DNA of 64,000 bases from Theocolax elegans (Eukaryota > Arthropoda > Insecta > Hymenoptera > Cerocephalidae), in NCBI GenBank assembly GCA_026168455.1, contig CM047425.1, positions 42,180,711 through 42,244,710 on the forward strand, written 5' to 3'. Made by a program: the position numbers and the translations under genes. Shown here one piece after another: positions 37,179 to 47,565 of the stretch (positions within the stretch are counted from its first letter, which is position 1; each line of letters begins with the position of its first letter). The notes below the pieces were generated by a model. It was not told where the DNA came from, searched no databases, and saw only the letters and a list, made by a program, of their open reading frames with translations.

Positions 37179-40100
37179 GGTGCTCCGAATAAACCTCAAC
37201 CACTACGCGGTGGCCCAGGACCTGCTGTCCCAGCTGGTCAGAGAGGAGAGAGCGGACGTAGCGATCATCAGCGAGGAGTTCCGGGATCTCGAGAAGTCGA
37301 ACTGGGTAAGGGATGCCACGGGCAAGGCGGCCATCTGGGTATGTGGAAATATACACATCTCCAGAAAGATGGTCGCCCCCCTTCCCAGCTTCACCTGGGT
37401 GGAGGTGGCGGGGGTACGCATGTACAGCTGCTACTTCCCGCCCAGCGATTCCACCGAGGACTTTGCGAGATCTCTGGATGCAGTCGTCACCAGTGCTCGG
37501 TCCTCACGGCTACCGGTCGCAATCGGTGGGGACTTTAATGCTTGGGCGACGGACTGGGGCAGCGCCAAGACCAACGCGCGTGGTCGCGCACTTCTCGAGG
37601 CGTTCGCTCTACTGGGGCTGGAGATCGCTAACACAGGGACAACCCCGACTTTCACCAAAGCCGGCAAGTCATCCATAGTCGACCTCACCTTCGTCGATCC
37701 AAGATTGATGGGGGGAGGGGGACTCGGCTGGAAAGTTAGCGATCGTTACACGGGTAGTGACCACCAAGCACTCGTGTACCAGCTCCAGCTGACCAGTGGG
37801 AGGACAAAGAGAGCAGGAAGAGGAGCAAGAGAGAGATGGGCACCAGCCACGTTTGATCGTGAGACGTTCCTCTGCTCCCTTGAGGGGGAAAAAGTGGAGG
37901 GAACCACCGAAGAAAAAGCACGAGGCCTCACGAATGCCCTAACAGCGGCTTGCGATACCTCTATGGCCGTGAAGTTTAACCCTCGCGGCCGCCCACCGAT
38001 AATCTGGTGGCGTGAGGACATCGCAGAAAAGAGACGTGAGTGCCTGCGTGCCAGAAGGCAGCACCAAAGAGCGAGGGGAACACCGCGGTTCCAAGATCGT
38101 TCCGCAGAATACGAACAAAAACGGAGGGATCTCAAGGTGGCCATCAAGACTGCCAAGACAAGGTGTTGGCGGGAGCTCTGTGAGGAGGTGGACCACGACC
38201 CCTGGGGCAAACCGTATAAAACGGTTATGAATAAGATCAACCCCGGGGGCGCTGTTGCACCCACCGACCCAGTTTTTCTGGAAGAAGTCGTCCGCCACCT
38301 GTTTCCAGAACATCGGAAAAGGGCAGCAGAGACGGGCCTGATGGCCACCATTGGTGCAGCCGAGTCGCCAGACATTAGTGAAGCCGAGCTGAGGATGGCC
38401 GCTAAAGGTATTTCCGTACGTAAAGCCCCAGGGCCGGACGGAATACCTGGTCTGGCCGTCAAGACAGCGGCGATGAGTGCTCCGGGCTTGTTCCTGGACG
38501 CATTCAACGCATGCATAAGAGAAGGTTGCTTCCCGGCCCAGTGGAAGACGCAGAGGCTGGTACTCCTACCGAAAGGAAACAAACCCCCGGAGGAGCCATC
38601 ATCTTACCGCCCGCTCTGTCTACTGGATATAGTCGGGAAGCTCCTGGAGCGGGTGATCTGCGCCAGGCTCGCAGCGGCCATCGGTCGGGCCGGAGACCTC
38701 TCCGACAACCAGTTCGGCTTCCGAAAGGGTCGATCAACCATGGACGCTGTAGGCAGACTTGTTGGTATAGCCACAAACGCCATCAATGCTGGTCGGAGTG
38801 CAAGGCGGATGTGTGCCATCATCACCTTGGACATCCGGAATGCCTTCAACTCGGCCAGATGGGACGACATCATGCTGTCCCTGCAGCACTTCCAAGTGCC
38901 ACTCTATCTCAGGGAGGTCACCTCGAGTTACCTGACTGACCGTACTCTGCTCTACGACACCAACGACGGTGTGCACTCCCACAACATCACGGGAGGCGTG
39001 CCGCAGGGTTCGGTCATTGGGCCCCTACTCTGGAACGCTGTCTATGACGGCCTGCTTAGGCAGCAACTTCCGGAGGGAGTCTCGATGGTGGCTTTCGCGG
39101 ACGACGTGGCGCTAGTGGTGGTCGCAAAGAGTGTCGAAGAGATCGAATATCTCGGAGACGTCTCTATAGAAGTGATCGCCACTTGGTTGAGAGACCACGA
39201 ACTTAGTCTGGCGGCGGAAAAAACGGAGGCGGTGCTCATCTCTCGCACAAAAAAGGAGAGGACCGCCACCTTCACGGTAGGTAAAGAACGGATACGGTCG
39301 GTGAAAACGTTGAAGTATTTAGGGGTCACAGTGGACGCGCGGCTGTCGTTCAAACACCATCTCGCGAACGCAAGCTCAAAGGCGACAAAGGTGGCCCGTG
39401 CGCTGGCGGGCATCATGCCCAACATCGGGGGACCCCAGCAACCGCGAAGGTCTCTCCTTGCCTCGGTGGTGAGCTCCGTAATTTTATACGGAGCTCCTAT
39501 CTGGGCTGATGCCCTGAACAGGCACAAGAGCTTTGGTGCTCCGTGCCAGAGAGCTTGCGGGATAGCTGCGCTAAGGGTGGCCCGGGCGTACCGAACCGTA
39601 TCTGACATTGCGCTCTCGGTGGTCGCGGGGACCGCCCCCTTCGACCTCCTGGCAGCCGAGAGAGCTGAAAGACACCGTGAGGGTGGGCAACGCCTAGAAG
39701 AGAACCGCTGCCACAACCGATGGTCATTGCGGACCGTAGAGGAGTGGCAGCGGAGATGGGACTCAGCCAGGGACGGCCGCTGGACCCACCGCATCATCCC
39801 GCGGATCCGGGAGTGGGCGAGCAGGAAACACGGCTTCGTCAGTTTCCAGCTTACCCAGGTGTTGACCGGGCACGGATGCTTCCGTAGTTACCTATTTCGT
39901 ATAGGGGTCTACGGCAGCGCAGAGTGCCCGGCTTGTCCAGGGGTGGACGAAGACGTGGAACACGTCCTCCTACGGTGTCCTCGTTTCAGGGAGGAACGTG
40001 ACCAATTTCAAATCACTTGGAGCGGTCCCCTCACCCCTGAGGGCATCGGGGCGTGCCTGCTTGACTCCCAGGAGGGATGGAACGCGGTGGTAACCCTCTG

Positions 40101-40179
40101 TACGTCCGTAGTAGACAGGCTGGGTCTCATCAGAAGAGAAGAGGAGAGAAGAGTTGCGATAGCAACATTAGTGGGCTAA
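37171..40179 (+). CDS. R1-clade ORF2, endonuclease / reverse transcriptase
   Basis: About 1002 residues from the ATG that overlaps the ORF1 stop; an in-frame ATG at 37147 would add eight. The N-terminal endonuclease/exonuclease/phosphatase domain starts LRINLNHY and has GGDFNAW, DLTFVD and SDHQA. This type of domain nicks the target site, and in R1-clade elements it sets target specificity. The RT has KAPGPDG, SSYRPLCLLDIVGK, GFRKGRSTMDAV, LDIRNAFNS (motif A), GVPQGSVIGPLLWN (motif B) and VAFADDVALV (motif C), then KTLKYLGVTVD. Near the C-terminus CPACPG..EDVEHVLLRC is the CCHC motif usual in R1-like ORF2. No stop or frameshift seen; every catalytic motif is present, so the copy may be active. 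Confidence 0.95.
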   Translation: MIKVLRINLNHYAVAQDLLSQLVREERADVAIISEEFRDLEKSNWVRDATGKAAIWVCGNIHISRKMVAPLPSFTWVEVAGVRMYSCYFPPSDSTEDFARSLDAVVTSARSSRLPVAIGGDFNAWATDWGSAKTNARGRALLEAFALLGLEIANTGTTPTFTKAGKSSIVDLTFVDPRLMGGGGLGWKVSDRYTGSDHQALVYQLQLTSGRTKRAGRGARERWAPATFDRETFLCSLEGEKVEGTTEEKARGLTNALTAACDTSMAVKFNPRGRPPIIWWREDIAEKRRECLRARRQHQRARGTPRFQDRSAEYEQKRRDLKVAIKTAKTRCWRELCEEVDHDPWGKPYKTVMNKINPGGAVAPTDPVFLEEVVRHLFPEHRKRAAETGLMATIGAAESPDISEAELRMAAKGISVRKAPGPDGIPGLAVKTAAMSAPGLFLDAFNACIREGCFPAQWKTQRLVLLPKGNKPPEEPSSYRPLCLLDIVGKLLERVICARLAAAIGRAGDLSDNQFGFRKGRSTMDAVGRLVGIATNAINAGRSARRMCAIITLDIRNAFNSARWDDIMLSLQHFQVPLYLREVTSSYLTDRTLLYDTNDGVHSHNITGGVPQGSVIGPLLWNAVYDGLLRQQLPEGVSMVAFADDVALVVVAKSVEEIEYLGDVSIEVIATWLRDHELSLAAEKTEAVLISRTKKERTATFTVGKERIRSVKTLKYLGVTVDARLSFKHHLANASSKATKVARALAGIMPNIGGPQQPRRSLLASVVSSVILYGAPIWADALNRHKSFGAPCQRACGIAALRVARAYRTVSDIALSVVAGTAPFDLLAAERAERHREGGQRLEENRCHNRWSLRTVEEWQRRWDSARDGRWTHRIIPRIREWASRKHGFVSFQLTQVLTGHGCFRSYLFRIGVYGSAECPACPGVDEDVEHVLLRCPRFREERDQFQITWSGPLTPEGIGACLLDSQEGWNAVVTLCTSVVDRLGLIRREEERRVAIATLVG

Positions 40180-40364
40180 CCTAGCCGTTGCCTCCCCTCG
40201 CGAAGTAATGCCTTGCGGCGGTTTCCGCGGGGGAATAAAGGTAAGAAAAGAGGTGGAGTTTTAGTGGGTATGCCTATCGACATCCTTCGATAGGAGAGTC
40301 CTACACACGGGGAGTCTCGCATGGCTCCAGTCATGGTGCATTAAGCATTTCTCCACCTCTTCGG

Positions 40365-40401
<37 letters not shown>
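40180..40401 (+). other. 3' UTR and poly(A) of the R1-clade element
   Basis: About 185 bp of untranslated sequence, with a short stem (CTATCGACATCCTTCGATAG), followed by about 37 A residues. It is the part shared with the copy at the window start and presumably holds the RT recognition signal. Confidence 0.8.
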
Positions 40402-40436
<35 letters not shown>

Positions 40437-40560
40437 GCTCGCGCACTCATATATATATATAAAACATATATATATATATATGTTGAATTCTGAATTCTTA
40501 GATACGGCGGCGGCGGCGACGGCGGCGAAATATTTATATATTATAGATATATATATATAT
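40402..40560. repeat. AC, TA and (GGC)n flank shared with the 3.0 kb locus
   Basis: AC run (about 40402-40432), the ACGCACGCTCGCGCA segment, TA repeats and a GGC run. 40475-40560 matches 3041-3128. This is the uninterrupted version of the flank that the 314-3033 foldback split at the other locus. Confidence 0.8.
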
Positions 40561-42215
40561 GGGTGGTTCTCTGTGACATCGAAGATGAAAAAAATAAATA
40601 TTGCTATAACTGTGGGAATATGTTTTAGAGGTATCCAGTAGTTCTCCTGAATTTTTTCAGATTTTTTCTGGGCCATTATTTTAAGTTACAGAGAGTCAAA
40701 GTTGACATTTAAGCACTTTTTTGCATTATATGCCCATTTTCATGAATTTTCAGCTCCCAGGGGATGCATTTTTCACTAAAAACATAAGTATGACTTTTTT
40801 TGTAAAATTTTCCGAACTTTTCATTAAAAATACTTTTAAAGACATAAATGTATGCTGTCACACACTTGTAAGCCATTTAAACCTCAAATAGTGAAAATCA
40901 GCAATTCTGCTCCGGACTCTGGTAACCTAATACTGTCTAAAAGATGTCTTTTTATAGTCAGAAACTGCCTAAAAATTTCCAGAGTGGGTCTAAATCATTA
41001 AGATCACTTATGGTCAAAATATCCGGGAAAAGTGCCCGAAATATTAATAGAAATGTATATTTGTTGCCTTATAACGAAGAATCTATTAGCATGATCATTG
41101 CAAAAAAATTTGTGCACTTACCTTGGAGTGGTAGAAAAGTATCTTCACTTGTTTCAGTATCCATCTAATCCCCTGTAAGCTGCTAAAAATACAAATATTA
41201 TTATATAAATGTAAAAAATTAATTTTTAAACATTTATAATGCTGAATTTTTAGTTTTACATCCCTTACAAGAATTATGATACTAATCTGAAGGATTACTA
41301 TAAAAGTATCAACATTATTATTATTATTATTCAGCAATACATTGTTTAGATTTCACAAACTTGTCACTGTCACGTTATCATATTATTCATTATAATTATA
41401 TATCCGATTTATTTATATATCTTTTGTATTAAATACGTATATTCAGTTATTGTAATAATGATGTTTATATATTTATAGTAATCCTTCAGATTAGTATCAT
41501 AATTCTTGTAAGGGATGTAAAACTAAAAATTCAGCATTATAAATGTTTAAAAATTAATTTTTTACATTTATATAATAATATTTGTATTTTTAGCAGCTTA
41601 CAGGGGATTAGATGGATACTGAAACAAGTGAAGATACTTTTCTACCACTCCAAGGTAAGTGCACAAATTTTTTTGCAATGATCATGCTAATAGATTCTTC
41701 GTTATAAGGCAACAAATATACATTTCTATTAATATTTCGGGCACTTTTCCCGGATATTTTGACCATAAGTGATCTTAATGATTTAGACCCACTCTGGAAA
41801 TTTTTAGGCAGTTTCTGACTATAAAAAGACATCTTTTAGACAGTATTAGGTTACCAGAGTCCGGAGCAGAATTGCTGATTTTCACTATTTGAGGTTTAAA
41901 TGGCTTACAAGTGTGTGACAGCATACATTTATGTCTTTAAAAGTATTTTTAATGAAAAGTTCGGAAAATTTTACAAAAAAAGTCATACTTATGTTTATAG
42001 TGAAAAATGCATCCCCTGGGAGCTGAAAATTCATGAAAATGGGCATATAATGCAAAAAAGTGCTAAAATGTCAACTTTGACTCTCTGTAACTTAAAATAA
42101 TGGCCCAGAAAAAATCTGAAAAAATTCAGGAGAACTACTGGATACCTCTAAAACATATTCCCACAGTTATAGCAATATTTATTTTTTTCATCTTCGATGT
42201 CACAGAGAACCACCC
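40561..42215. mobile_element. GGGTGGTTCTCTG foldback element, complete copy
   Basis: 1655 bp. Bases 40561 to about 41330 and about 41450-42215 are reverse complements with few differences; ends GGGTGGTTCTCTG and CAGAGAACCACCC. TA runs lie directly outside both ends, as at 25689, so the family either targets (TA)n or carries TA at its ends. No transposase. A 74-aa frame (40944-41168 plus, 41608-41832 minus, 25081-25305 minus) stays open in three arms and overlaps the exon-like segment on the other strand; its conservation probably just reflects high DNA identity. Confidence 0.85.
41594..41654 (+). other. Exon-like segment in foldback arm (second copy)
   Basis: Acceptor-like TATTTTTAG, then 61 bases with ATG at 41612 encoding MDTETSEDTFLPLQ, then donor GTAAGT at 41655. 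The mirror copy is on the minus strand at about 41121-41181. It is unchanged from the segment at 25067-25127 in its coding part. Confidence 0.4.
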
Positions 42216-42885
42216 ATATATATATATATATATATATATATACTATGTGTGTAATAGCTGAGAGTAGCGCCGAAGCTCCCTCTTTGCGGACACTTCTCAA
42301 ACAACTTGCTAACAGTTTTCACCTCTGTAGGCGTTCTCTCATGGGCTGGAAAAAATTTCGTTTCTTTCTATCTTTCGCATCTCCTATGACGCTATCTCTT
42401 TTTATTTGCATCGAATGAAAAAGAAAGTGGAAATATCAAAAATCGAGAAACGGAAATCGAATTTCTTCACTATGCATTTATGAATTCGAACCGGATTTAT
42501 TGTAAAGTGAAGAATTAAATAAAAAATAGATCTAAGATTTGTCGTTGCATAAATACATAGTATAATTCTATATTTACGAAAATATAAAAAATCTGAGGGG
42601 CTAGTTAGCTGTATAATAAGGACTTACGCGCCTGCATACTTGCGTGAAGGCGCTATCGCGCCTTTTGATTAATAATACAATTTTATTCTTTTCTAAGAAT
42701 AAAATCTATAGATAATTTTATATAATTTTATCATGTTTGCATTTAAATTATTTTAATATAGAATTATTTAAGATAAGGAATAATTACATTAGTTATATAA
42801 AAATCTTAATATAGAATTCAACTTTTATAGCTTACAGGCATTCGCAAAATTCTACGTATTACTAATTTACTATTGAAATGTTATA
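42216..42885. other. Non-repetitive AT-rich DNA, no gene
   Basis: TA run to about 42241, then sequence with no recognised feature beyond a short GC-rich inverted motif (GCGCCT/AGGCGC) at about 42628-42662. Confidence 0.4.
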
Positions 42886-43396
42886 CTATAGTAGAATTGA
42901 GAATATAAAAAATAGCTGGGAAATTAATAAATGAACAGCGAAAATAGTTAGGTATTGACTCCCGATGAAACGCTTTTTCGCCCATTTCTTGCACATTTAT
43001 TGGATGAGCATAACCACCAAACATAAAGTATTCATTTCTGGGTAATGTTCTAAACAAAATGCGAAGCGTGTTGTGAAATTTGATCCCTTTTACCATTTCC
43101 GATCGAGTCCGACGATTGTTTGCGTCGTACAAACATTCATATTCAAGATATTTTAACTTTTATAAATTAATCTCCAAATTGATACGAAATATTTTTGCAG
43201 CCTTGTTCATAGCCTATAATGTGCCAGGTATCCTGCTTACGGAAACTAGTTTTACAAGCTTCAAAATACTTAGTTCAATCCTAACATTTATAGATTATAC
43301 TATAAAATAGCTAGGAAAGGTTAAAAAAAGCGTTTCATCGCAAGCCCAAAAATATACCTAGTTTTACTCACTAAATGGATTTCAATTCTACTAGGG
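42886..43396. mobile_element. CCCTAGTAGAATTGA-type MITE variant
   Basis: Left end CTATAGTAGAATTGAG and right end TTCAATTCTACTAGGG are inverted repeats with two mismatches at the outer left. The interior shares the GATGAAACGCTTTTTCGCCC motif with the 4236/21388/43504 family but is otherwise different. 511 bp. No target duplication evident. ORFs inside are not credible. Confidence 0.65.
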
Positions 43397-43503
43397 AGTA
43401 TGTGCGAAAATATAAAACTGATTTTTTTACTGCAAATAAGAATAATTTTAATAATTAAGTTACTTTAATATTAAAAAGTTTGATAGAAAACTTATTCAAT
43501 GAC

Positions 43504-44010
43504 CCCTAGTAGAAATCGTATTCTATTAAATAGGTAATAAATAGATATTCTAAATAGAATAGTCGAAAAATATGCCCATTTTTATCCTCCCGGTGAAACG
43601 TTTTTCCCCCCATTATTTAACCATTAAATAGACTAAAATATAACTTATATTCTGGTTTGAGCTAATTTTTAGCTTATAAACATAGATCAAATTTGATTCT
43701 ATTTATATGCTATTAAATGTCTATTAAACATGGACAAGTGCAAAATATAATAAAATCACATTTATTTTCGTAAATACTGGAAATATAACAGAAATTAGTT
43801 GTAAATCAGACGAAAACATTAAAAATCCATCTGAAACTATAGGAATTTTGAAGTTTACTGTTACCGGAATGCTGGAAACATTATTCCAATCTCTTGAGGA
43901 TATGGTCATTCTATTAAAGTGTTAAAGAAATGGGTGAAAAAGCTTTTCATCACAAGGTATTTAATGTCAATATTATATTCCTAGTTCGTAGATTCAAATT
44001 TCTACTGGGG
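43504..44010 (+). mobile_element. CCCTAGTAGAAATC MITE, copy 3 (complete)
   Basis: 507 bp from CCCTAGTAGAAATCG to AAATTTCTACTGGGG, flanked by AC on both sides. Colinear with 4236-4735 and with the inverse of 21388-21914. It lies 107 bp from the related variant at 42886-43396. Confidence 0.8.
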
Positions 44011-44332
44011 ACATACATCTACTTGTTAACAAATTTTTACAATTTTCTGCAAATATTACCCTGCTGCGAAAGTACAGATGATAATCACCTGATTTTCAGC
44101 TGATTTTCAGTAGATTATCTTGCCAAAATAATAAAATTTATAACCATTGAACTGATCAAGTTTATCAATTATATAATATTATATTATTTAGGAAATATGT
44201 TATAAAAATATTATAAATGAACGATCTAATAAATAATTAATATAAATTTATTGGAAAATAATTTTTAATATTAAGTTATAAATTATTTGATACAATGTTT
44301 ACGTACTTAAACGCATCTGTGAAGAAACAACT

Positions 44333-44563
44333 TTACACATTTTGTACTTGATTCATAACCTTTAAATAGTGTAATAAATTTGGAAGTGTCAATACGTACA
44401 TAATACCAACAATTTCCATAAAAATGCAAATACTTTGAATATCTTCAGTATTTATCGCAATGGGTTGTGACTCAATTTGTTCTATTATTTGCAATGCTTT
44501 GTAATAGTTATTAAAACAATTTCTCGTTCGTAATAATGTACAGATCGTAATTTCTCTCGACAT
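44333..44563 (-). CDS. Unidentified 76-aa ORF
   Basis: Reads MSREITICTLLRTRN...YKALQIIEQIESQPIAINTEDIQ..., and is open for about 30 more codons upstream without an earlier ATG (including YTDGKFARIDKFIVDDE). The residue pattern looks protein-like rather than low-complexity, so it may be a relic exon of a host gene or element. I do not recognise the family. No neighbour helps: it lies between a MITE and a tandem repeat. Confidence 0.3.
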   Translation of the reverse strand: MSREITICTLLRTRNCFNNYYKALQIIEQIESQPIAINTEDIQSICIFMEIVGIMYVLTLPNLLHYLKVMNQVQNV

Positions 44564-44830
44564 TTCATCATCTACAATGAATTTATCAATTCTCGCGAAC
44601 TTTCCATCGGTATAAGAAGAACGAATGAATTATTTGATCTTCTCTTCACTTTATAAGATGATTCTTATAAGCATTTATCTTTGATAATTTTAAAATATAT
44701 TTCAGCAGAATCATCTACGTTTTGACTTTGTCCAAAGTAAGCTATTTTTTCTGTTTTATGCTAATTAATAACATTTGAAGAGAGAACATCATCACAGTAT
44801 TTTTGTTAAGTCACTAATCATATACTATAA

Positions 44831-45600
44831 GTAAAATTTTTCCGGTGTAAGGCGTACGGCGTACGGAATTGGCGTTCGATTAGATTTATCGTTTACCACA
44901 TTTGGTTTTACCTGTGAGTGGTTGATACTAGGGGTAATGACATGTACACTTTCCTGTAGACGATGTTCGGATGACCTGGAATTCACCCTGACCACCTGGA
45001 CATCATCTCCAGGAATCATCATACTATAAGTAAAATTATATATAAATAAAATTTTTCCGGTGTAAGGCGTACGGCGTACGGAATTGGCGTTCGATTAGAT
45101 TTATCTTTTACCACATTTGGTTTTACCTGTGAGTGGTTGACACTAGGGGTAATGACATGTACACTTTCCTGTAGACGATGTTGGATGACCTGGGGTTCAC
45201 CCTGACCACCTGGACATCATCTCCAGGAATCATCATACTATAAGTAAAATTATATATAAGTAAAATTTTTCCGGTGTAAGGCGTACGGCGTACGGAATTG
45301 GCGTTCGATTAGATTTATCGTTTACCACATTTGGTTTTACCCGTGAGTGGTTGACACTAGGGGTAATGACATGTAGACTTTCCTGTAGACGATGTCCGGA
45401 TGACCTGGAGTTCACCCTGACCACCTAGACATCCTCTCCAGGAAGTGACAATATTTTTTGCATATTTATGCAGAATGGCATGTAGACTTTCCTGTAGACG
45501 ATGTCCGGATGATCTGGAGTTCACCCTGACCATCTGGACATCGTCTCCAGGATGTGACAGTATTTTTTTCAAATCCAAGGAATATGAAATGTGGACTTTC
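44831..45600. repeat. Tandem repeat, about 214 bp, 3 units plus partial units
   Basis: The motif TTCCGGTGTAAGGCGTACGG recurs at about 44840, 45055 and 45269, giving a period of 214-215. Each unit ends in an imperfect hairpin of about 62 bp (CCTGTAGACGATGTCCGG ... CTGGACATCATCTCCAGG). After the third unit only the hairpin part repeats (about 45485-45553). Small minus-strand ORFs here repeat with the DNA and are not genes. Confidence 0.85.
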
Positions 45601-46126
45601 CAGTAGATTTGGAGTAAAATATTAAAAATGGAAAATATCAAAAAAGCCGTAGTTACCTTTGTCTAATGCGGCGTTTTAGATAAATTATGGATAATGGAAC
45701 AAATTCTGCGAAAAAATTGTTTCTATTTTAATTTATAATTAAAATTGTTGCAAAATTGTTGCTTTTTTGCATCTAATAAATGTTATAAGGTTAATACCTA
45801 ATATTTTGCGTTTCAATAATAAATAACCCAAGAATTGTTATAGTATACTTAATTTTATATTATGTTAAAGTAAATTTAATAATATGAAAAAAAACATACA
45901 TTTATAATGACCTTAAATTAATTTAAAATGTAATAATTAGTAATTTAATTAATTTAATTAATATATATCGCAGTTTGTTTTCTCTGTGTAACATACGATA
46001 ATTTTATAATAAATCTACGCTCATTATAACTGAATAAAAATTTTCATCAAAATTATGCTAATAGTTTAGTAAAGCAAAATTGAAAAAATATAAATTTCTA
46101 GAAATTAATCATGAATTTGTAATGGA
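45601..46126. other. AT-rich DNA, no gene
   Basis: Nothing recognised. Confidence 0.4.
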
Positions 46127-46773
46127 TCACGGACGTTTCGTCGCAGAACCTTTCATTGTCGGATGTTTCATGATGGACTTTACATCGCACGGACTTTTTA
46201 TCGCACGGACTTTTTATCGCACGGACTTTTCATCGCAAGGACTTTTCATCGCAAAGATGGAATTTTCATTGTACGAACGTACCCAATAACCCTAATACAC
46301 CAATACCCCAATAACCCCACTACCCAATAACCCTAATACCCAATAACCCAAATATCCAATAACCCTAATACCTAATAACCCTAATATCCAATAACCCTAA
46401 TACCTAATAACCCTAATATCCAATAACCCTAATACTCAATAACCAATTAAAGAGGGGAAATTAAAAAAGGGAAATTAATTCTTAAATAATTGTAACGTTT
46501 CAATTTAACATTGTTTTTTTAATCATTTCTGAAATATATTATTTTTAGGAAAATTACAAACACAAAAAATACAAATAATAATTTAAATAAGTGTTCATTA
46601 TAACAAGCATCTTTGAACATGTATCCCGTAAACTCGACGGATTTGGATAATGTAATGTATTGAAAATTCCATCATTACGATGAAAAGTCCAGGCAATGAG
46701 AAGTACTTGCGATGAATAGTCCGTACGATGAAAAGTCCTTACGATGAAATGTCCTGTGACAAAACGTCCGGAT
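46127..46773. mobile_element. TIR element with subterminal repeats and minisatellite core
   Basis: Terminal inverted repeats GGACGTTTCGTCGCAG (46131) and CTGTGACAAAACGTCC (to 46769) match at 14 of 16. Inside each end are several copies of a GGACTTTTCATCGCA-like motif, facing inward from both sides (about 46180-46260 and 46690-46750). The core holds a 16-bp minisatellite (46285-46442). GGAT lies just outside both ends and may be the target duplication. The small ORF at 46080-46289 consists of the motif repeats. Confidence 0.65.
46285..46442. repeat. 16-bp minisatellite CCAATAACCCTAATAC
   Basis: About nine to ten imperfect copies of a 16-base unit, AC-rich on this strand. It contains CCCTAA and CCTAA words but not in a 5- or 6-base period. 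Confidence 0.8.
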
Positions 46774-47078
46774 ACGATTTATAATTCAACAAGATGACAA
46801 TACAGCGTATGGAATGTTAGATGATAGGTATATGTATGAAATTATGGAATTAAATCCACATTTTAAAATGCAAGATACAATTTTTTTTTTCCGCTATGAA
46901 CAATATTAAACAACGTTCTTACGATGAAAAATGTATACAAATATTGTTTTGTGGTCCAACTGATATGGGACAGTGGATTTGCAATTGGTATAATAACAAA
47001 TTTATTCATATATTATATACAGGAATACGTTCAAAATCAATTAAAAACTTACAATTGAGGGTATTACTGCGTATGTAG
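46774..47078 (+). pseudogene. Ulp1-type protease fragment (Helitron-associated)
   Basis: Parallels 49831-50130 at about 80% by eye: LNPHFKMQDTIFF, NNIK.RSYDE..IQIL, then GPTDMGQWICNWYNNKFIHI. In Ulp1-like (C48) proteases the segment before W(I/V)C carries the catalytic His (H-W); here it reads GQW, so the His is lost. The frame then jumps to the region matching AQNQ..TYN by an internal deletion, before the catalytic Cys. A dead partial duplicate of the downstream copy. Confidence 0.55.
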
Positions 47079-47306
47079 GTATTACTGCGATTCGTGCAAA
47101 AGTTGCTTTACGTTGATGTAAAATAAATGTGATTTACTAAATTCGATCAACATAAGTATATTAAAGAATAATACAAGTTGTTAATGATTAATTTTGTACT
47201 TTAGAGAACAATCAGTATATTTTATAACGTAGAATAAAGAGTAAAATTATAATGCACCGCAGTAATACCTTCATGCTACGGAATATCATGATGATAATAC
47301 TGCGCT
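47056..47306. repeat. Small inverted-repeat element, GGTATTACTGC
   Basis: GGTATTACTGC occurs twice at about 47058-47095 and inverted (GCAGTAATACC) at about 47261-47271, with a weaker inverse near 47295. About 250 bp, AT-rich centre. Possibly a MITE inserted in the protease relic. Confidence 0.45.
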
Positions 47307-47442
47307 CGTTTTTAAAAGAACGAAATAAAGTATTTTTTTTCTCTGGACACAGTTATTCTTAGTTAAATCATTATTAATTTCACAAAAACTAATGTGGAAT
47401 AAGAATTTAATACTTAGGGACGTAAAAAATACGTTTGATATT

Positions 47443-47496
47443 TGTGACGTTGCACTTTTGATTCTCGATGAGTTGTTCCCGTAGTGCAACGTGTCA
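47443..47496. repeat. Short hairpin GTGACGTTGCACT/AGTGCAACGTGTCAC
   Basis: A stem of 13-15 bp around a 26-nt loop, lying near the putative retroelement relic to the right. Function unknown. Confidence 0.5.
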
Positions 47497-47565
47497 CTAT
47501 GGCTTACAACAATAAATAATAATGATATAAAAATAATAATTACTATCCGGTAACAAATTGAATTA

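Larger units (their letters stand above)
35617..40401 (+). mobile_element. Full-length R1-clade non-LTR retrotransposon in (AC)n
   Basis: About 4.8 kb: a short 5' leader (about 74 bp), ORF1 (gag-like, CCHC), ORF2 (apurinic-type endonuclease, RT, C-terminal zinc knuckle), a 185-bp 3' UTR and a poly(A) of about 37 residues. AC repeats lie directly on both sides, and a second copy (1-153) shows the same 3' junction. Both ORFs are open throughout, and GC content is far above that of the surroundings, as expected for a young element. R1-clade lineages such as Waldo and Mino are known to target AC-type simple repeats; assignment to one of them needs a phylogeny. Confidence 0.93.

Noticed and set aside
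37313..39797. Large ORFs on the minus strand and other frames across the R1 element
   Set aside because: Shadows of the GC-rich ORF2 coding sequence.
46285..46442. Telomeric repeat tract (CCTAA words)
   Set aside because: The period is 16 bases with interspersed CCAATA; it is not a 5-bp insect or 6-bp telomere repeat and lies inside a TIR element.
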